This document shows positions 27,692-37,295 of a DNA stretch of 64,000 bases, in pieces; within the stretch, counting starts at the first letter, position 1, and every line of letters begins with the position of its first letter. Location of the stretch: contig CALVEM010000004.1 in assembly GCA_944326605.1 (NCBI GenBank), forward strand, positions 95,427 to 159,426, written 5' to 3'. The notes under the pieces were generated by a model, which made no database searches, was not told the DNA's origin, and was given only the letters and a program-made list of their open reading frames with translations. A program made the position numbers and the translations under genes. Source of the DNA: Candidatus Gastranaerophilales bacterium (GTDB lineage Bacteria; Cyanobacteriota; Vampirovibrionia; Gastranaerophilales; Gastranaerophilaceae).

Positions 27692-27834
27692 GCGGACTGT
27701 CCAAAATAATCAAAGTATCCGTACAAATAAAACCGGTCGTTAAATTACAATTCCATTAAATTACATACAATCTGTAAAGAACCAACTTAAAATTATTATT
27801 TGCAACATTAATAACGTGCATTTGATTTTATATA
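27692..27834. repeat. Island repeat copy R3 (diverged)
   Basis: GCGGACT, then AATAATC...CCGTACAA and CGTTAAATTACA segments correspond in order to the right-edge copy. The tail TGTAAAGAACCAACTTAAA... corresponds to the R1 tail at roughly three quarters identity. It separates the nuclease-NTPase gene from the Hachiman genes. The remainder of the 618-bp gap (27388-28005) holds AT-rich sequence with small inverted segments and no supported gene. Confidence 0.65.
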
Positions 27835-28005
27835 GGTTACTATTATTTATTAGCAATAAATCTTTATATTATACTAACATCTTTAGTTTGTAGAGTAGAT
27901 ATACTAATCCAATAAAAGTTATATGTTACAAAACTTTTTGGAAATCTGTTATAACAAGCAAAAAAAAAGTCTGTTCAACGACTCTATTAAATACTTTGCT
28001 ATGTT

Positions 28006-30480
28006 TTATATATGATATTTTAATTCAAATATCAAAATAGGATTTTCTCCTTCTGCTTCCATTTTGGCAAATATTTCTGAATTAATATGATTAATTTCAC
28101 AATTTTCTGTATCTAAACTCAAATATCTTAAATACTTCTCTTGAGTAATGCAGTCTGTTAATTCGATAGAGAATCCGTTTTTTAACAAGCAAATGTTGAT
28201 AGGGTTGTCGCTTCCATATTTAATAGAGTTATAAAGTCTAGGTTCAAGTAAATCCAAATCATTTAAAACTTCAATATATTTTATTAAAAAATTATCAACA
28301 AAGTCTTGTTCTTCTTTTATTCTTAAAATTGCGATATTTATTAAAGATTGTTGAGATTCTTTTTGAAGGTCTATATGAAGTGGAATAAACCCATACATTC
28401 CAGGTTTTATTATCTTTCCCCACCTTTTACCTACATATATGTATCTTTGTGTATTTTTATGTATATTCCAATAAGTAGTAAAATGTGAAATTAAAGAATT
28501 AAAGGATTTTCCTTGAGAACGCCAATTTAAAAATACAACATAAAATTTTCTTGCTGATTCATTATTGAAACGTTTTATATTTTCATTAATTATCTCAACA
28601 TTTACAAAAAATACATTATATATTGTTTCAATAAGCTCTGATGTTGTATCAATTTTTGCAGTTATATTCAGGTTATTATAATTTTCAATTAGAATCGGTT
28701 CAAAATCCTTAATCTTAAAGTCATGAATATTATGTTTATAACATAATTTACCAATCACAGAATGTACTCTTGTAATATTTGCCTCAGGTGCTTGTATAGT
28801 ATTAGGTTCTACATTTTCAATATGGTCTATTATACTGTCCAATTCAGATCTATTTTCTGCAGAAATTTCACAATTTTCTAGTAAAACATTCTTAACATCA
28901 TCTTCAATATCTTTCAAGTCAAGAACTTTTTTTAAATATTTTGTAATATCTGTATTCTCTCGCATAATTGGATTATAAATAAAGATAATATCAGGTCTTA
29001 ACAATTTTAAATCTCCAGTATCTTTATTAAATATTTCTCCAAATCTGCAGACTCTACCAATTAGATTTTTAAATTGAGATTTTGTTAAGTGTCCATTTCC
29101 TTTATTTATATCTAATAAAAACATTCTATCGGCGGGAATATTTACACCTTCTAATAATGTTGATGTTGTAACAATATATTTAAAATTATAGTTTTTACTG
29201 AATAGTTTTTCTACATATAATTTTATTATGTCAGGCATACCGGCATGGTGATACACAACGCCTTTTTTTAGACATTTCAACAGATTATAATCAGTATGCG
29301 AATATTTTTTTATTGCTATATATTCTTTACTATTTGTAATATCAGCAATTTCAGGTAGTTCATTAATAAACTCTAGAACAAATTTTTCTACACTTTTAGG
29401 GGCATTAATATATAAAATATTTTTTTTCCCACTATAAGTTTTGATAAAATCTATAGTCGATAAAGTTAAATTTTCATTTACCGTAAATGGCAACCCAAGG
29501 CATTGGTCAAATAATATAAGTTTATCATTATCTTTCTCATTATAAATATAAAATTTTTCTATTTTTTGCTGTTCAGTAATTTTTTGGGATTTTAACATGA
29601 TATCAGAATATTTTAATTTTAAATTACTGATATCAGATATAAATGGACTAAAATAATTGAAGATTATGTCTGGATTTCTTTTTTTAGAAATTAATAAAAC
29701 TTGACCAAGTAATTTTGCCCTATCATCATCTGAAAATATATTATGAGCTTCATCAACTAAAATATAATCGAAATTACACATAGGAAATTTATTTAGTAAT
29801 GCTTGAAGCCTTTCTTGAGTTAAAACTGCTAAAACATTGCTCTCTGAGCCTTTATATAATTCAGGATGAGTTATTATTTTCTGAAAAGAACGGCATATTT
29901 CATCATGTTGTATTAGTCTACGTTTAGTTTGAGCTAAAAGAGCTTTACTTGGAACAAGTATACAGATTTTTTTATCTAAATTATTCAGAACCTTATCTAT
30001 TATAAGTTCTGATTTTCCATATGAAGTAGGTGCAACAACTCCAATATTGTTAGATTTATCTTTAATAAATTCTTCAAATAGATTTTTTTGTTGGCAAGAT
30101 AAGTATATATTTCCTTTACGAAAAGTATCATTGAAAGAAGAAAACCAATTCAAAAAGAAATTATTATCAAATCGACTTGAATCAATATAATGTTCCTCTA
30201 TAAATTTTGCAATTGGTATATATCCTTGGCTCATAGCTATTTCATAAAGAGGTTCATAATCATTAAATTTTATGGAATATTCTAAAATTATTCTGTAGCC
30301 TAGTTTGTTAATGTGTTCATCATCTTGGTTTAAAAACAAAATAGCAAGTTTTAATAAGAATTTTTTTTCTTCATACGTTAGAACAGGAATATCCTGCACT
30401 ATAAGTTTCTCATACAACTTAAAAAAAGAATCATTCTTTGATCTTAACAACCGTATTTTTTGAAGAGTCAACGATTTCAT
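28006..30480 (-). CDS. hamB: Hachiman defence helicase HamB
   Basis: DExH superfamily 2 helicase, 824 residues. Motif I APTSYGKSE, motif II VDEAHNIF, motif III-like region and motif VI SQFKNLIGRVCRFG are present. ATTSTLLEGVNIPADRMFL is typical of Ski2-like helicases. In Hachiman, HamB unwinds or senses damaged DNA and releases the HamA nuclease. The start chosen is the ATG overlapping the hamA stop (ATGA) with GAGGAA 5-6 nt upstream. The long C-terminal part (about 500-824) is lineage-specific. Confidence 0.88.
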   Translation of the reverse strand: MKSLTLQKIRLLRSKNDSFFKLYEKLIVQDIPVLTYEEKKFLLKLAILFLNQDDEHINKLGYRIILEYSIKFNDYEPLYEIAMSQGYIPIAKFIEEHYIDSSRFDNNFFLNWFSSFNDTFRKGNIYLSCQQKNLFEEFIKDKSNNIGVVAPTSYGKSELIIDKVLNNLDKKICILVPSKALLAQTKRRLIQHDEICRSFQKIITHPELYKGSESNVLAVLTQERLQALLNKFPMCNFDYILVDEAHNIFSDDDRAKLLGQVLLISKKRNPDIIFNYFSPFISDISNLKLKYSDIMLKSQKITEQQKIEKFYIYNEKDNDKLILFDQCLGLPFTVNENLTLSTIDFIKTYSGKKNILYINAPKSVEKFVLEFINELPEIADITNSKEYIAIKKYSHTDYNLLKCLKKGVVYHHAGMPDIIKLYVEKLFSKNYNFKYIVTTSTLLEGVNIPADRMFLLDINKGNGHLTKSQFKNLIGRVCRFGEIFNKDTGDLKLLRPDIIFIYNPIMRENTDITKYLKKVLDLKDIEDDVKNVLLENCEISAENRSELDSIIDHIENVEPNTIQAPEANITRVHSVIGKLCYKHNIHDFKIKDFEPILIENYNNLNITAKIDTTSELIETIYNVFFVNVEIINENIKRFNNESARKFYVVFLNWRSQGKSFNSLISHFTTYWNIHKNTQRYIYVGKRWGKIIKPGMYGFIPLHIDLQKESQQSLINIAILRIKEEQDFVDNFLIKYIEVLNDLDLLEPRLYNSIKYGSDNPINICLLKNGFSIELTDCITQEKYLRYLSLDTENCEINHINSEIFAKMEAEGENPILIFELKYHI

Positions 30481-31307
30481 TCTGCACATTCCTCAAACAT
30501 AAACTTTATCATTTTATCTATAGTATTTTTTTGAATTGAAAAAATTATTACATTAGAAAAGGTATTTCTTCCTAACAAGCCTTCATAAAAATTATTTATT
30601 TGTTCTATCTTAATTTTGTCGTTTATATTGTGGAAGCATACAGATACTAGTATGACTTTTTTATCATTTGATAGATGGGTACTTTCATCTATATTTAATA
30701 GAGAGTGTATATTATAATTTTCATTAATACCACGGAACAAAGAAGCGTCAAACTTTGCATTATCCCATAGTGCTTGACGTTCTTCATCACAGAACTTATC
30801 TTTTAAATCAGTCTCCGCGGCATACAGCAAATCATTATTTGTTTGATTTATTGTTTTTCCATTATGTAGTTCTCCAGATTTTACTTCCCCATACCTGATA
30901 CAATTATCAATTGTATCAATGTATAATACATCAAATCCTTTTCTGATATTTGCTTCTTCTTTATTAAAATATGGAGAAAATACTTTTAAATTTTCTATAT
31001 AATTATTTATTAGAATATGTGCAAGCAATTCTCCCAACATACCTTTTTTCATTTCAGGAGTTTTTCTATCATACCTTTCTTTAAAACTCTTTATAGTATT
31101 TTCAAATGGGTATGTACTAATAACTTCAGGATTATTTATTTGTGGTCCATAACATACAATGGTTAAAAAATTTTTAATATGATTTTTTAGTTTATCTGAA
31201 AAATTATCTATATAACAAAGTATAATATTATTATCTTCTATTATTGATATTTCTTCAGAAAAATCTATCAAAACCTTACTCCAATTACTCTTAACTATTA
31301 TTATCAA
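30477..31307 (-). CDS. hamA: Hachiman defence nuclease HamA (DUF1837)
   Basis: 276 residues. The DUF1837 core has the PD-(D/E)xK order: KGMLGELLAHILI (Glu), RKGFDVLYIDTI (Asp) and RYGEVKSGEL (ExK). The pair HamA-HamB with a 4-bp overlap is the hallmark of Hachiman. The extreme start is TTG; an internal TTG at 31271 with GGAG 7 nt upstream may be the true start, removing 12 residues. Expression is divergent from the DpnII-type operon. Confidence 0.87.
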   Translation of the reverse strand: MIIIVKSNWSKVLIDFSEEISIIEDNNIILCYIDNFSDKLKNHIKNFLTIVCYGPQINNPEVISTYPFENTIKSFKERYDRKTPEMKKGMLGELLAHILINNYIENLKVFSPYFNKEEANIRKGFDVLYIDTIDNCIRYGEVKSGELHNGKTINQTNNDLLYAAETDLKDKFCDEERQALWDNAKFDASLFRGINENYNIHSLLNIDESTHLSNDKKVILVSVCFHNINDKIKIEQINNFYEGLLGRNTFSNVIIFSIQKNTIDKMIKFMFEECAE

Positions 31308-31400
31308 ATAAAATTAACTATATACTTAAAAATTTAATAAAAACTTAATTATTAATATAATATAAAAATTAATATTTTAAGAATTTTTACGTATTTATAA

Positions 31401-31413
31401 TATAATTTAGATA
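31401..31413 (+). promoter_or_regulatory. TATAAT box directly upstream of the dpnA-like ATG (leaderless)
   Basis: A perfect TATAAT (31401-31406) ends 6 nt before the ATG and no Shine-Dalgarno sequence is visible. The predicted transcript begins at or next to the start codon, as at 5350. The 100-bp gap to hamA is extremely AT-rich. Confidence 0.5.
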
Positions 31414-32216
31414 TGCAAAAGCATTATAATAAAAGAGATATACAATTATATTTAGGTGATTGTATTGAGGTTTTAAGAAAAGCAGCACCAGAGTCTGTTG
31501 ATATGATTTTTGCAGATCCACCTTATATGTTATCTAACGGTGGAATTACTTGCCATGCAGGAAAGGTCGTTTCTGTTAATAAAGGGAAATGGGATGAAAG
31601 CAAAGGTCTAGATGAGGATTTTGAATTCCACAATAAATGGATAAAAGCCAGCAAAAGAGTATTGAAACCTAACGGAACAATCTGGATTTCGGGAACTTAT
31701 CATTCTATTTATACTTGTGGATTTGCCTTACAAAAAAATGGATTTAAAATTCTAAATGATATTTGTTGGTTTAAGCCAAATGCTTCGCCGAATATGTCTT
31801 GCAGGTATTTTACAGCAAGCCATGAAACACTTTTATGGGCAAAAATAGATAATAAAGAAAAACATACATTCAATTATGAACTTATGAAAAATGGCGATTG
31901 GGGTGAAGATTTTATTAAAAAGCCAGAAAAACAAATGCGTTCAGTCTGGGCAATAGGAACACCTAAAAATTATGAAAAAGAATTTGGTAAACATCCAACA
32001 CAAAAACCTTTAGAATTGTTAAGGCGTATAATCCTTGCATCAACGAATATTGGAGATTTGATTCTTGATCCTTTTACAGGAAGCTCAACAACTGGTATAA
32101 TGGCTTTAGAATTAGATAGGAAATTTATTGGTATAGACTTGGAAAAAGAATATTTAGACCTTTCAATCAAAAGGTTCGAAAAAGTATTTTCAAAGAAAGA
32201 AAAAGTATGGCAGTAG
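31413..32216 (+). CDS. dpnA: DpnA-like DNA adenine methyltransferase (second methylase of a DpnII system)
   Basis: 267 residues. N6/N4 beta-class methyltransferase with DPPY at Asp35-Tyr38 (MIFADPPYMLSNGGI), GKHPTQKPLELLRRIILAS and the SAM loop DPFTGSSTTG. Overall pattern (SNGGI, VSVNKGKWD, NPNMSCRYFTASHETLLWA-like) closely recalls DpnA of Streptococcus, which methylates GATC and can act on single strands. In DpnII systems it helps protect incoming DNA. Leaderless start predicted. Confidence 0.88.
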   Translation: MQKHYNKRDIQLYLGDCIEVLRKAAPESVDMIFADPPYMLSNGGITCHAGKVVSVNKGKWDESKGLDEDFEFHNKWIKASKRVLKPNGTIWISGTYHSIYTCGFALQKNGFKILNDICWFKPNASPNMSCRYFTASHETLLWAKIDNKEKHTFNYELMKNGDWGEDFIKKPEKQMRSVWAIGTPKNYEKEFGKHPTQKPLELLRRIILASTNIGDLILDPFTGSSTTGIMALELDRKFIGIDLEKEYLDLSIKRFEKVFSKKEKVWQ

Positions 32217-33049
32217 TTTTAGAACAATTGAAAAGTGAAACATATCCGATTGTTAAATGGGTTGGTGGAAAACGTCAGCTAATGTTTGAACTACTTATTA
32301 ATATGCCAATGTCTTACAACAGATATTTTGAACCTTTTATCGGTGGTGGTGCCCTGTTTTTTGAGTTGCAACCGCAAAATGCCTACATTTCAGATATGAA
32401 CGAGGAGTTGATAAATTTATATTTAACTGTTCGTGATAATGTTTATGAATTAATTGCAGACCTGAATAAGCATGAAGTTTCAAAAGAATATTTTTTAGAA
32501 ATAAGAAATTTAGATCGAACTGAAAAATATTCAACACTTTCGAATATAGAAAAGGCAAGTCGTTTTATTTACTTAAATAGGACTTGTTTTAACGGATTGT
32601 ATAGAGTAAATTCTCAAGGACAATTTAATGTCCCGTTTGGAAACTATAAAAATCCAAGAATTGTTGATGCGGATAATTTAATAAACTGTTCAAAATTACT
32701 TAAAGACACAGAAATTAAATGTGCAGATTTTTCAGCGATTTTGGAAAATGTTCAAAAAGGCGATTTTGTCTATTTTGACCCTCCATATGTCCCATTAAAT
32801 GAAACATCCAGTTTTACTTCATACACAAAAGATGGTTTTGATTTAGATATGCAGTTTAAACTGAGAGAGGTTTGCGATGAATTGGATTCTAGAGGTGTTA
32901 TGTTTATGCTTTCCAATTCTGATACTAAATTAGTAAATGAATTATATGCCAATTATGAAATAAAAAAAGTTTTTGCTTCTCGTGCTGTAAATGCTAATGC
33001 TAATGGTAGAGGCAAAATTACAGAAGTTTTAGTGAGGAATTATGACTAG
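32207..33049 (+). CDS. dpnM: DpnM/Dam-type GATC adenine methyltransferase
   Basis: 280 residues of the D12 class. SAM motif VKWVGGKRQLM and FIGGGALFFEL at the N-terminus, catalytic FVYFDPPYVPLNETSSFTSY, and a middle recognition domain (YLNRTCFNGLYRVNSQGQFNVPFG). The signature is that of Dam/DpnM enzymes methylating GATC. Overlaps the dpnA-like gene by 10 bp and the endonuclease gene by 8 bp, so the three are co-translated and protection precedes cutting. Confidence 0.93.
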   Translation: MAVVLEQLKSETYPIVKWVGGKRQLMFELLINMPMSYNRYFEPFIGGGALFFELQPQNAYISDMNEELINLYLTVRDNVYELIADLNKHEVSKEYFLEIRNLDRTEKYSTLSNIEKASRFIYLNRTCFNGLYRVNSQGQFNVPFGNYKNPRIVDADNLINCSKLLKDTEIKCADFSAILENVQKGDFVYFDPPYVPLNETSSFTSYTKDGFDLDMQFKLREVCDELDSRGVMFMLSNSDTKLVNELYANYEIKKVFASRAVNANANGRGKITEVLVRNYD

Positions 33050-33899
33050 AAATTTTAAAGAATGGTTATCTACTTTTAGACCTTGTATTGCAGATTATGG
33101 CTATTATGCGGATTTCGATAAAATTACTAAAAATATAGATAACTTAAAAGTTGAGTTAAATATTTTAAACTCTTTAGTAGGTTCAAAAAATATTGAACAA
33201 GATTTTGAAAATATTATAAAAAAATATCCGGAAACTTTAAAATGTATTCCTTTACTTTTAGCTGTTAGGGCTAATGAAATATATACAATAGATAAGGATG
33301 GTGAGTATAATTTTTCATTCAAAAAAATGAATTATTCTATTGAAGAATACAAAATGTTTATGAGAAAAACAAAGCTTTTTGACTTGCTACAAAACCATAT
33401 TGTAAATAATTTAGTAGATTATGCGACAGGTGTTGAAACAGGGTTAGATTCTAATGCTCGTAAAAATCGTGGCGGACATTTAATGGAAAATCTTGTTGAA
33501 AGTTATATTCAAAAAGCAGGCTTCGTTAAGGGGCAAAATTACTTTAAAGAAATGTATATCCATGAAATTGAGCAAAAATGGAATGTAAATTTGTCGGCAA
33601 TTTCTAATCAGGGTAAAATGGAAAAACGTTTTGATTTTGTGATAAAAACAGATAAACAAGTTTATGTAATTGAAACTAATTTCTATGCTGGCGGAGGCTC
33701 AAAGTTAAACGAAACAGCAAGAAGTTATAAAACACTTGCTCAAGAAGTTGCAACAATAGATGGAGTGACATTTATCTGGTTTACCGATGGTTGTGGTTGG
33801 AATAGTGCAAGAAACAACCTTGAAGAAACTTTTGACGTTTTGGATACTCTTTATAACATTCAAGATTTAGAAAATAATATTTTACTAAATTTAAAATAA
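33042..33899 (+). CDS. dpnB: Type II restriction endonuclease, DpnII/MboI family
   Basis: 285 residues, length typical for DpnII (about 288). Family landmarks: FKEWLSTFRPCIADYGYY at the N-terminus, RKNRGGHLMENLVESYI, and the catalytic region KRFDFVIKTDKQVYVIETNFYAGGGSKLNETARSY with a D...ExN core. Expected to cut unmethylated GATC. Specificity is inferred from the paired methylases. GTGAGGA ribosome binding site. Confidence 0.92.
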   Translation: MTRNFKEWLSTFRPCIADYGYYADFDKITKNIDNLKVELNILNSLVGSKNIEQDFENIIKKYPETLKCIPLLLAVRANEIYTIDKDGEYNFSFKKMNYSIEEYKMFMRKTKLFDLLQNHIVNNLVDYATGVETGLDSNARKNRGGHLMENLVESYIQKAGFVKGQNYFKEMYIHEIEQKWNVNLSAISNQGKMEKRFDFVIKTDKQVYVIETNFYAGGGSKLNETARSYKTLAQEVATIDGVTFIWFTDGCGWNSARNNLEETFDVLDTLYNIQDLENNILLNLK

Positions 33900-33911
33900 G
33901 TAAGGTCTTTA

Positions 33912-34703
33912 ATGAAAAACGTAATTGACACAACATTTGATTTTACATCTGATACTCCTCTTTATTGGGATAATTTTTGGCAAAATTGCGATGGGCTTGG
34001 CTGTGGAAGTGCAGATCCTGATACAAAAAGTCCTACTCTTAGGAAATACCATAAAATATTATGGAGTAAGTCATTACCTAACGGTGAATTTTTAGAATTG
34101 AAAGAGGGTAAAACTACTAATGAATATTTAAGATGGAAAGACTTTGTTTTTGGGAGTGATTCCATTATCAATATTTATCTACATAATATTAGACTAAAGG
34201 CTTTTATTGAAAAAGTTAAGATAGAAATAGAAAAAACTCAAAATTATAAAGTTTTTCTTGAAAACTATTTAAAAACCGCTTATACAATTGGTGGATGTAT
34301 GATTTTCCCAAAAAGAGAACGTGACAATTCTATTAATTGCCAAAGAGGAATAAATCGAGTTATCCAAGACCGATTTGATTTAACTTTAGAATGTATTAGA
34401 AGATATTACACTGGAGACTCAAATAGCCCATTAACAAATGTTTTTTCGAAGAACTCTCAGTTTTTTGATTTATTCATAGATTTTAAAGGTTTTGTCAATT
34501 TCTTTTTATTACAAGATTTAGTAGCAGAAGATTATTCTGAAATAAAGCTGTTTTTGCAGAATAATTTGGCATTTACAGAAGACCCTAGACCTCAAACGGT
34601 AGAAGAATGGTTTATTTTATATAACAATCAAATGAATTTTCTAGCAAAAAGAAATGAGCGTATTTCAAAGATAAGGTTTGATCATGAAAATTGTATTAAG
34701 TAG
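33912..34703 (+). CDS. DUF6994-like protein in the restriction operon
   Basis: 263 residues, soluble. Recognisable pieces are DTTFDFTSDTPLYWDNFW, DPDTKSPTLRKYHKILWSK, LPNGEFLELK and AYTIGGCMIFPKR...INCQRGINRVIQDRFDLTLECIRRYY. This layout matches proteins annotated as DUF6994, whose biochemical activity is not established. It sits 12 bp after the DpnII gene and overlaps the Nmad3-like gene by 20 bp, so it is a standing part of this operon. Confidence 0.7.
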   Translation: MKNVIDTTFDFTSDTPLYWDNFWQNCDGLGCGSADPDTKSPTLRKYHKILWSKSLPNGEFLELKEGKTTNEYLRWKDFVFGSDSIINIYLHNIRLKAFIEKVKIEIEKTQNYKVFLENYLKTAYTIGGCMIFPKRERDNSINCQRGINRVIQDRFDLTLECIRRYYTGDSNSPLTNVFSKNSQFFDLFIDFKGFVNFFLLQDLVAEDYSEIKLFLQNNLAFTEDPRPQTVEEWFILYNNQMNFLAKRNERISKIRFDHENCIK

Positions 34704-35499
34704 AAAAGGATTTGATAGTGCATCTGGTGGATGTCCAAGTTTTATTATTGGAAATAAATTGGTTTCTTTGCCAATACCCGATGAACATACAAAATTAAAA
34801 TATAGCAATGTTGAAATTTATAATTATAATCTTGGTAAACTTTTTGAAAAAAGTGGAATTAAACCAAAATTAAACGGCAAAGAAATTTCGACTTGTCATC
34901 TAGATCCTGATATCGAAAATGGTTTGTTCGGACAGTGTTCGACTGCGGCACAGCATTTAATGAATAATAATGTGGAAGTCGGTGATTTATTGTTATTCTT
35001 CGGCTGGTTTAGAGATTTTGATATTAAAAATTATAAATTTAGCAAATTAGATATCGCAGGAAAACATTGTATATATGCTTATTTTAAAATCGGAAGAATT
35101 CTGGATTTAAACAAATCAGCAGAAAAACAAGAGGCATTAAAGCTTTCAGCAACTCATCCGCATATTGCTTATGACTCGAATGAATACAATAAAACTAATT
35201 TGTTATATGTCGCTGCTCCAATCTTAACTACAAATAGTAAAATTAGGGGGTGTGGGAGATTAAAATATTCAGAACAAACAACATTAACAAAACCCAATGA
35301 AAACAAATCAATTTGGCAGCTTCCGAAATGCTTTCTAAATACCAATATGACATATCACACAAATAAAAACCGTTGGTCTGAATTGAATAATAATTTTTGT
35401 CAATTAAAAAGTGCATGTCGAGGACAAGAATTTATTATAAATGAAAATAAGGATATTGAAAAATGGGCAATTGAATTGATTAGAAATAATATTGATTAA
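34684..35499 (+). CDS. Nmad3 (nucleotide modification associated domain 3) protein
   Basis: 271 residues. The N-terminus MKIVLSRKGFDSASGGCPSF is the Nmad3 hallmark. FGQCSTAAQHL and VGDLLLFFGWFRDF follow, and the C-terminus continues as IWQLPKCFL. Nmad domains were named from predicted DNA base hypermodification operons, with activity unproven. I start at the ATG preceded by AAGG rather than a TTG 6 bp upstream. It converges on and overlaps the DUF2971 gene by 4 bp. Confidence 0.75.
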   Translation: MKIVLSRKGFDSASGGCPSFIIGNKLVSLPIPDEHTKLKYSNVEIYNYNLGKLFEKSGIKPKLNGKEISTCHLDPDIENGLFGQCSTAAQHLMNNNVEVGDLLLFFGWFRDFDIKNYKFSKLDIAGKHCIYAYFKIGRILDLNKSAEKQEALKLSATHPHIAYDSNEYNKTNLLYVAAPILTTNSKIRGCGRLKYSEQTTLTKPNENKSIWQLPKCFLNTNMTYHTNKNRWSELNNNFCQLKSACRGQEFIINENKDIEKWAIELIRNNID

Positions 35500-36533
35500 A
35501 CTCTATAACTCTTGCATTCTTTCGGAGTCATTTTGTATTCAGTATTAGTTATATCAATATCCATTATATATGTTTTTATTTTTAATTTTCTTGCAATTTT
35601 AATTAAGTAATTTTTATTAGCATTTTTCATTTTGGCTCCAAGATATATTGCTGTTGGACGTTGTTTTATCATGGGGTAAGCCTCACAATGTGATATAATA
35701 CGCCATTCTTTTTCATATTCCCAATCCTTAGACTTATGTATAAGAACTTTATAAATAGCTAAGTCGTCATCTTTTGGAATAAAAACCTTAACAGGAGCAT
35801 TCATTAATATTATTTGTGACCAGTATGAAGAAAAAAAGTCCTTTGCATTAAATCTAGTCTTTGTATAAATTACAGGATATAATAATTCATAATGTCGAAA
35901 TACACATTCATTTTTACAATTTAAACAAGGTGTAAAATAATCTTGAAACTCATACTCAAGCACGAATCCCTTATGTGAATCTGCATAATGAGCCCACATA
36001 GGCGGAGAAGATGGAGTTTCGGAAAAACAGGCTATATGAGGATATGTTCTTAGAAATTCTTTTGCTTGTTTAATAGCTTGCAATATATGGAGTCTGAATC
36101 GTGGAATCCTTTTTTGAATAAAATTGGAATAAGTAGTATCTTTCATTGCTAGGAGTGCATTTATCTTTTTTAGATTTTTTTTAGGAATAATCTCTACTAA
36201 CTTAGGATTATAGTCTAACCATTTTTGAAGCTTCCAACGATTTTGTGGATTGATAATATCATTAATTATAGCATCAGGATCCACTTGGATTAAACAATCA
36301 AAGGGGTCATTAAAATCTGCAGGTTTGGAAGATACAACTAAATCTTTTTTAAGAGCATCTACAGTATAGTCGCTAAAGTTACGATATCTAAATAAACGTT
36401 TTGGTTTCAGTTCTTGGACTTTTTGACAAAAATCTTTTATTTTTGCATTATTTTCATCAGGACTATCATAGTTCCTAATAACAGTACTGTCCAATATTTC
36501 TTTAAATCTATCACGTACAGAGTTTTCTTCCAT
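35496..36533 (-). CDS. DUF2971 family protein
   Basis: 345 residues from the chosen ATG (MEENSVRDRF). Core DUF2971 signature: PKRLFRYRNFSDYTVDALKKDLVVSSKPADFNDPFDC, then HIACFSETPSSPPMWAHYADSHKGFVLEYE, and the C-terminal KSKDWEYEKEWRII...IYLGAKM. DUF2971 proteins often lie in defence or mobile regions; function unknown. Two earlier in-frame ATGs (36572, 36653) lack ribosome binding sites, and the furthest runs over the start of the opposite gene. Confidence 0.8.
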   Translation of the reverse strand: MEENSVRDRFKEILDSTVIRNYDSPDENNAKIKDFCQKVQELKPKRLFRYRNFSDYTVDALKKDLVVSSKPADFNDPFDCLIQVDPDAIINDIINPQNRWKLQKWLDYNPKLVEIIPKKNLKKINALLAMKDTTYSNFIQKRIPRFRLHILQAIKQAKEFLRTYPHIACFSETPSSPPMWAHYADSHKGFVLEYEFQDYFTPCLNCKNECVFRHYELLYPVIYTKTRFNAKDFFSSYWSQIILMNAPVKVFIPKDDDLAIYKVLIHKSKDWEYEKEWRIISHCEAYPMIKQRPTAIYLGAKMKNANKNYLIKIARKLKIKTYIMDIDITNTEYKMTPKECKSYRV

Positions 36534-36620
36534 ATTCGTATTATATATCAGACAATTATTTAATACTTGCATTATTTTGATATTTAAGTGATGAATACGA
36601 CACCTGAAAAAGGAGGTCGT

Positions 36621-36854
36621 ATGAGTAAAAATAAGAAATATAGGATTAAACAAAAAGATTTTAGAAAGTTAGAAAAATTAGCTGAACGAATTTATAACAC
36701 AGCTACTGTAATTGATTATTTTTGCAGGACTCAACAAGAAATTGAAGAGCTGTACAATCTTACTCCAATCGTCGAAAATTTAAAACGAGATACTGATACA
36801 GTAAACGCTTATTTTATAAATTATCCTGAAGGTAATATTCAAATAAGATTTTAA
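36621..36854 (+). CDS. Small basic hypothetical protein
   Basis: 77 residues with very strong ribosome binding site AAAGGAGG 5 nt before the ATG. Lys/Arg-rich N-terminus (MSKNKKYRIKQKDFRKLEKLAERIY) and helical remainder. No family recognised. Divergent from DUF2971. Confidence 0.65.
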   Translation: MSKNKKYRIKQKDFRKLEKLAERIYNTATVIDYFCRTQQEIEELYNLTPIVENLKRDTDTVNAYFINYPEGNIQIRF

Positions 36855-37079
36855 TACCGTTCAAAAAGTGTTCAAAAAGCGCTGTATTGAATTTTATACT
36901 CATAAGAGATAGGAAATTATACATTACTTAAAAACTTCGTTTAAAAAGCCTGTTATACGCTTTTTATATAATTTACATTATTAAAATACTTTTTATGTCT
37001 AAATGATTCGTTTTCCAAGAATTGACTTGATATTTAACTCGCATAGAGCGATTAATGCTATTGCTGATATGAGGTAGCA

Positions 37080-37295
37080 ATGATTGAAACAGGTAAAAAA
37101 TACAAACTAAAAAAGATTAAAGGCTTTGAAAACTATGATAGTGAGTATTACAAAGTAATCAGATTCTATAACTTTGACACTGTAATTTGTGAAAACACTT
37201 GCGGAGAAAGATTTGTGTTTATGAAAGAGTTTTTAATAGACCCACAAAAGCCCGAGGATATCTATTCAAATTTAATACTTGAAAGGAAAGAATGA
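37080..37295 (+). CDS. Small hypothetical protein 1 of a three-gene cluster
   Basis: 71 residues, beta-rich look (KYKLKKIKGFENYDSEYYKVIRFYNFDTVICEN). GAGGT ribosome binding site 5 nt upstream. It overlaps the next gene by an ATGA junction. No family recognised. The 225-bp gap before it contains a tandem GTTCAAAAAG pair (36858-36880 region) and a TTGACT that may be a -35 box, but no convincing -10. Confidence 0.6.
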   Translation: MIETGKKYKLKKIKGFENYDSEYYKVIRFYNFDTVICENTCGERFVFMKEFLIDPQKPEDIYSNLILERKE

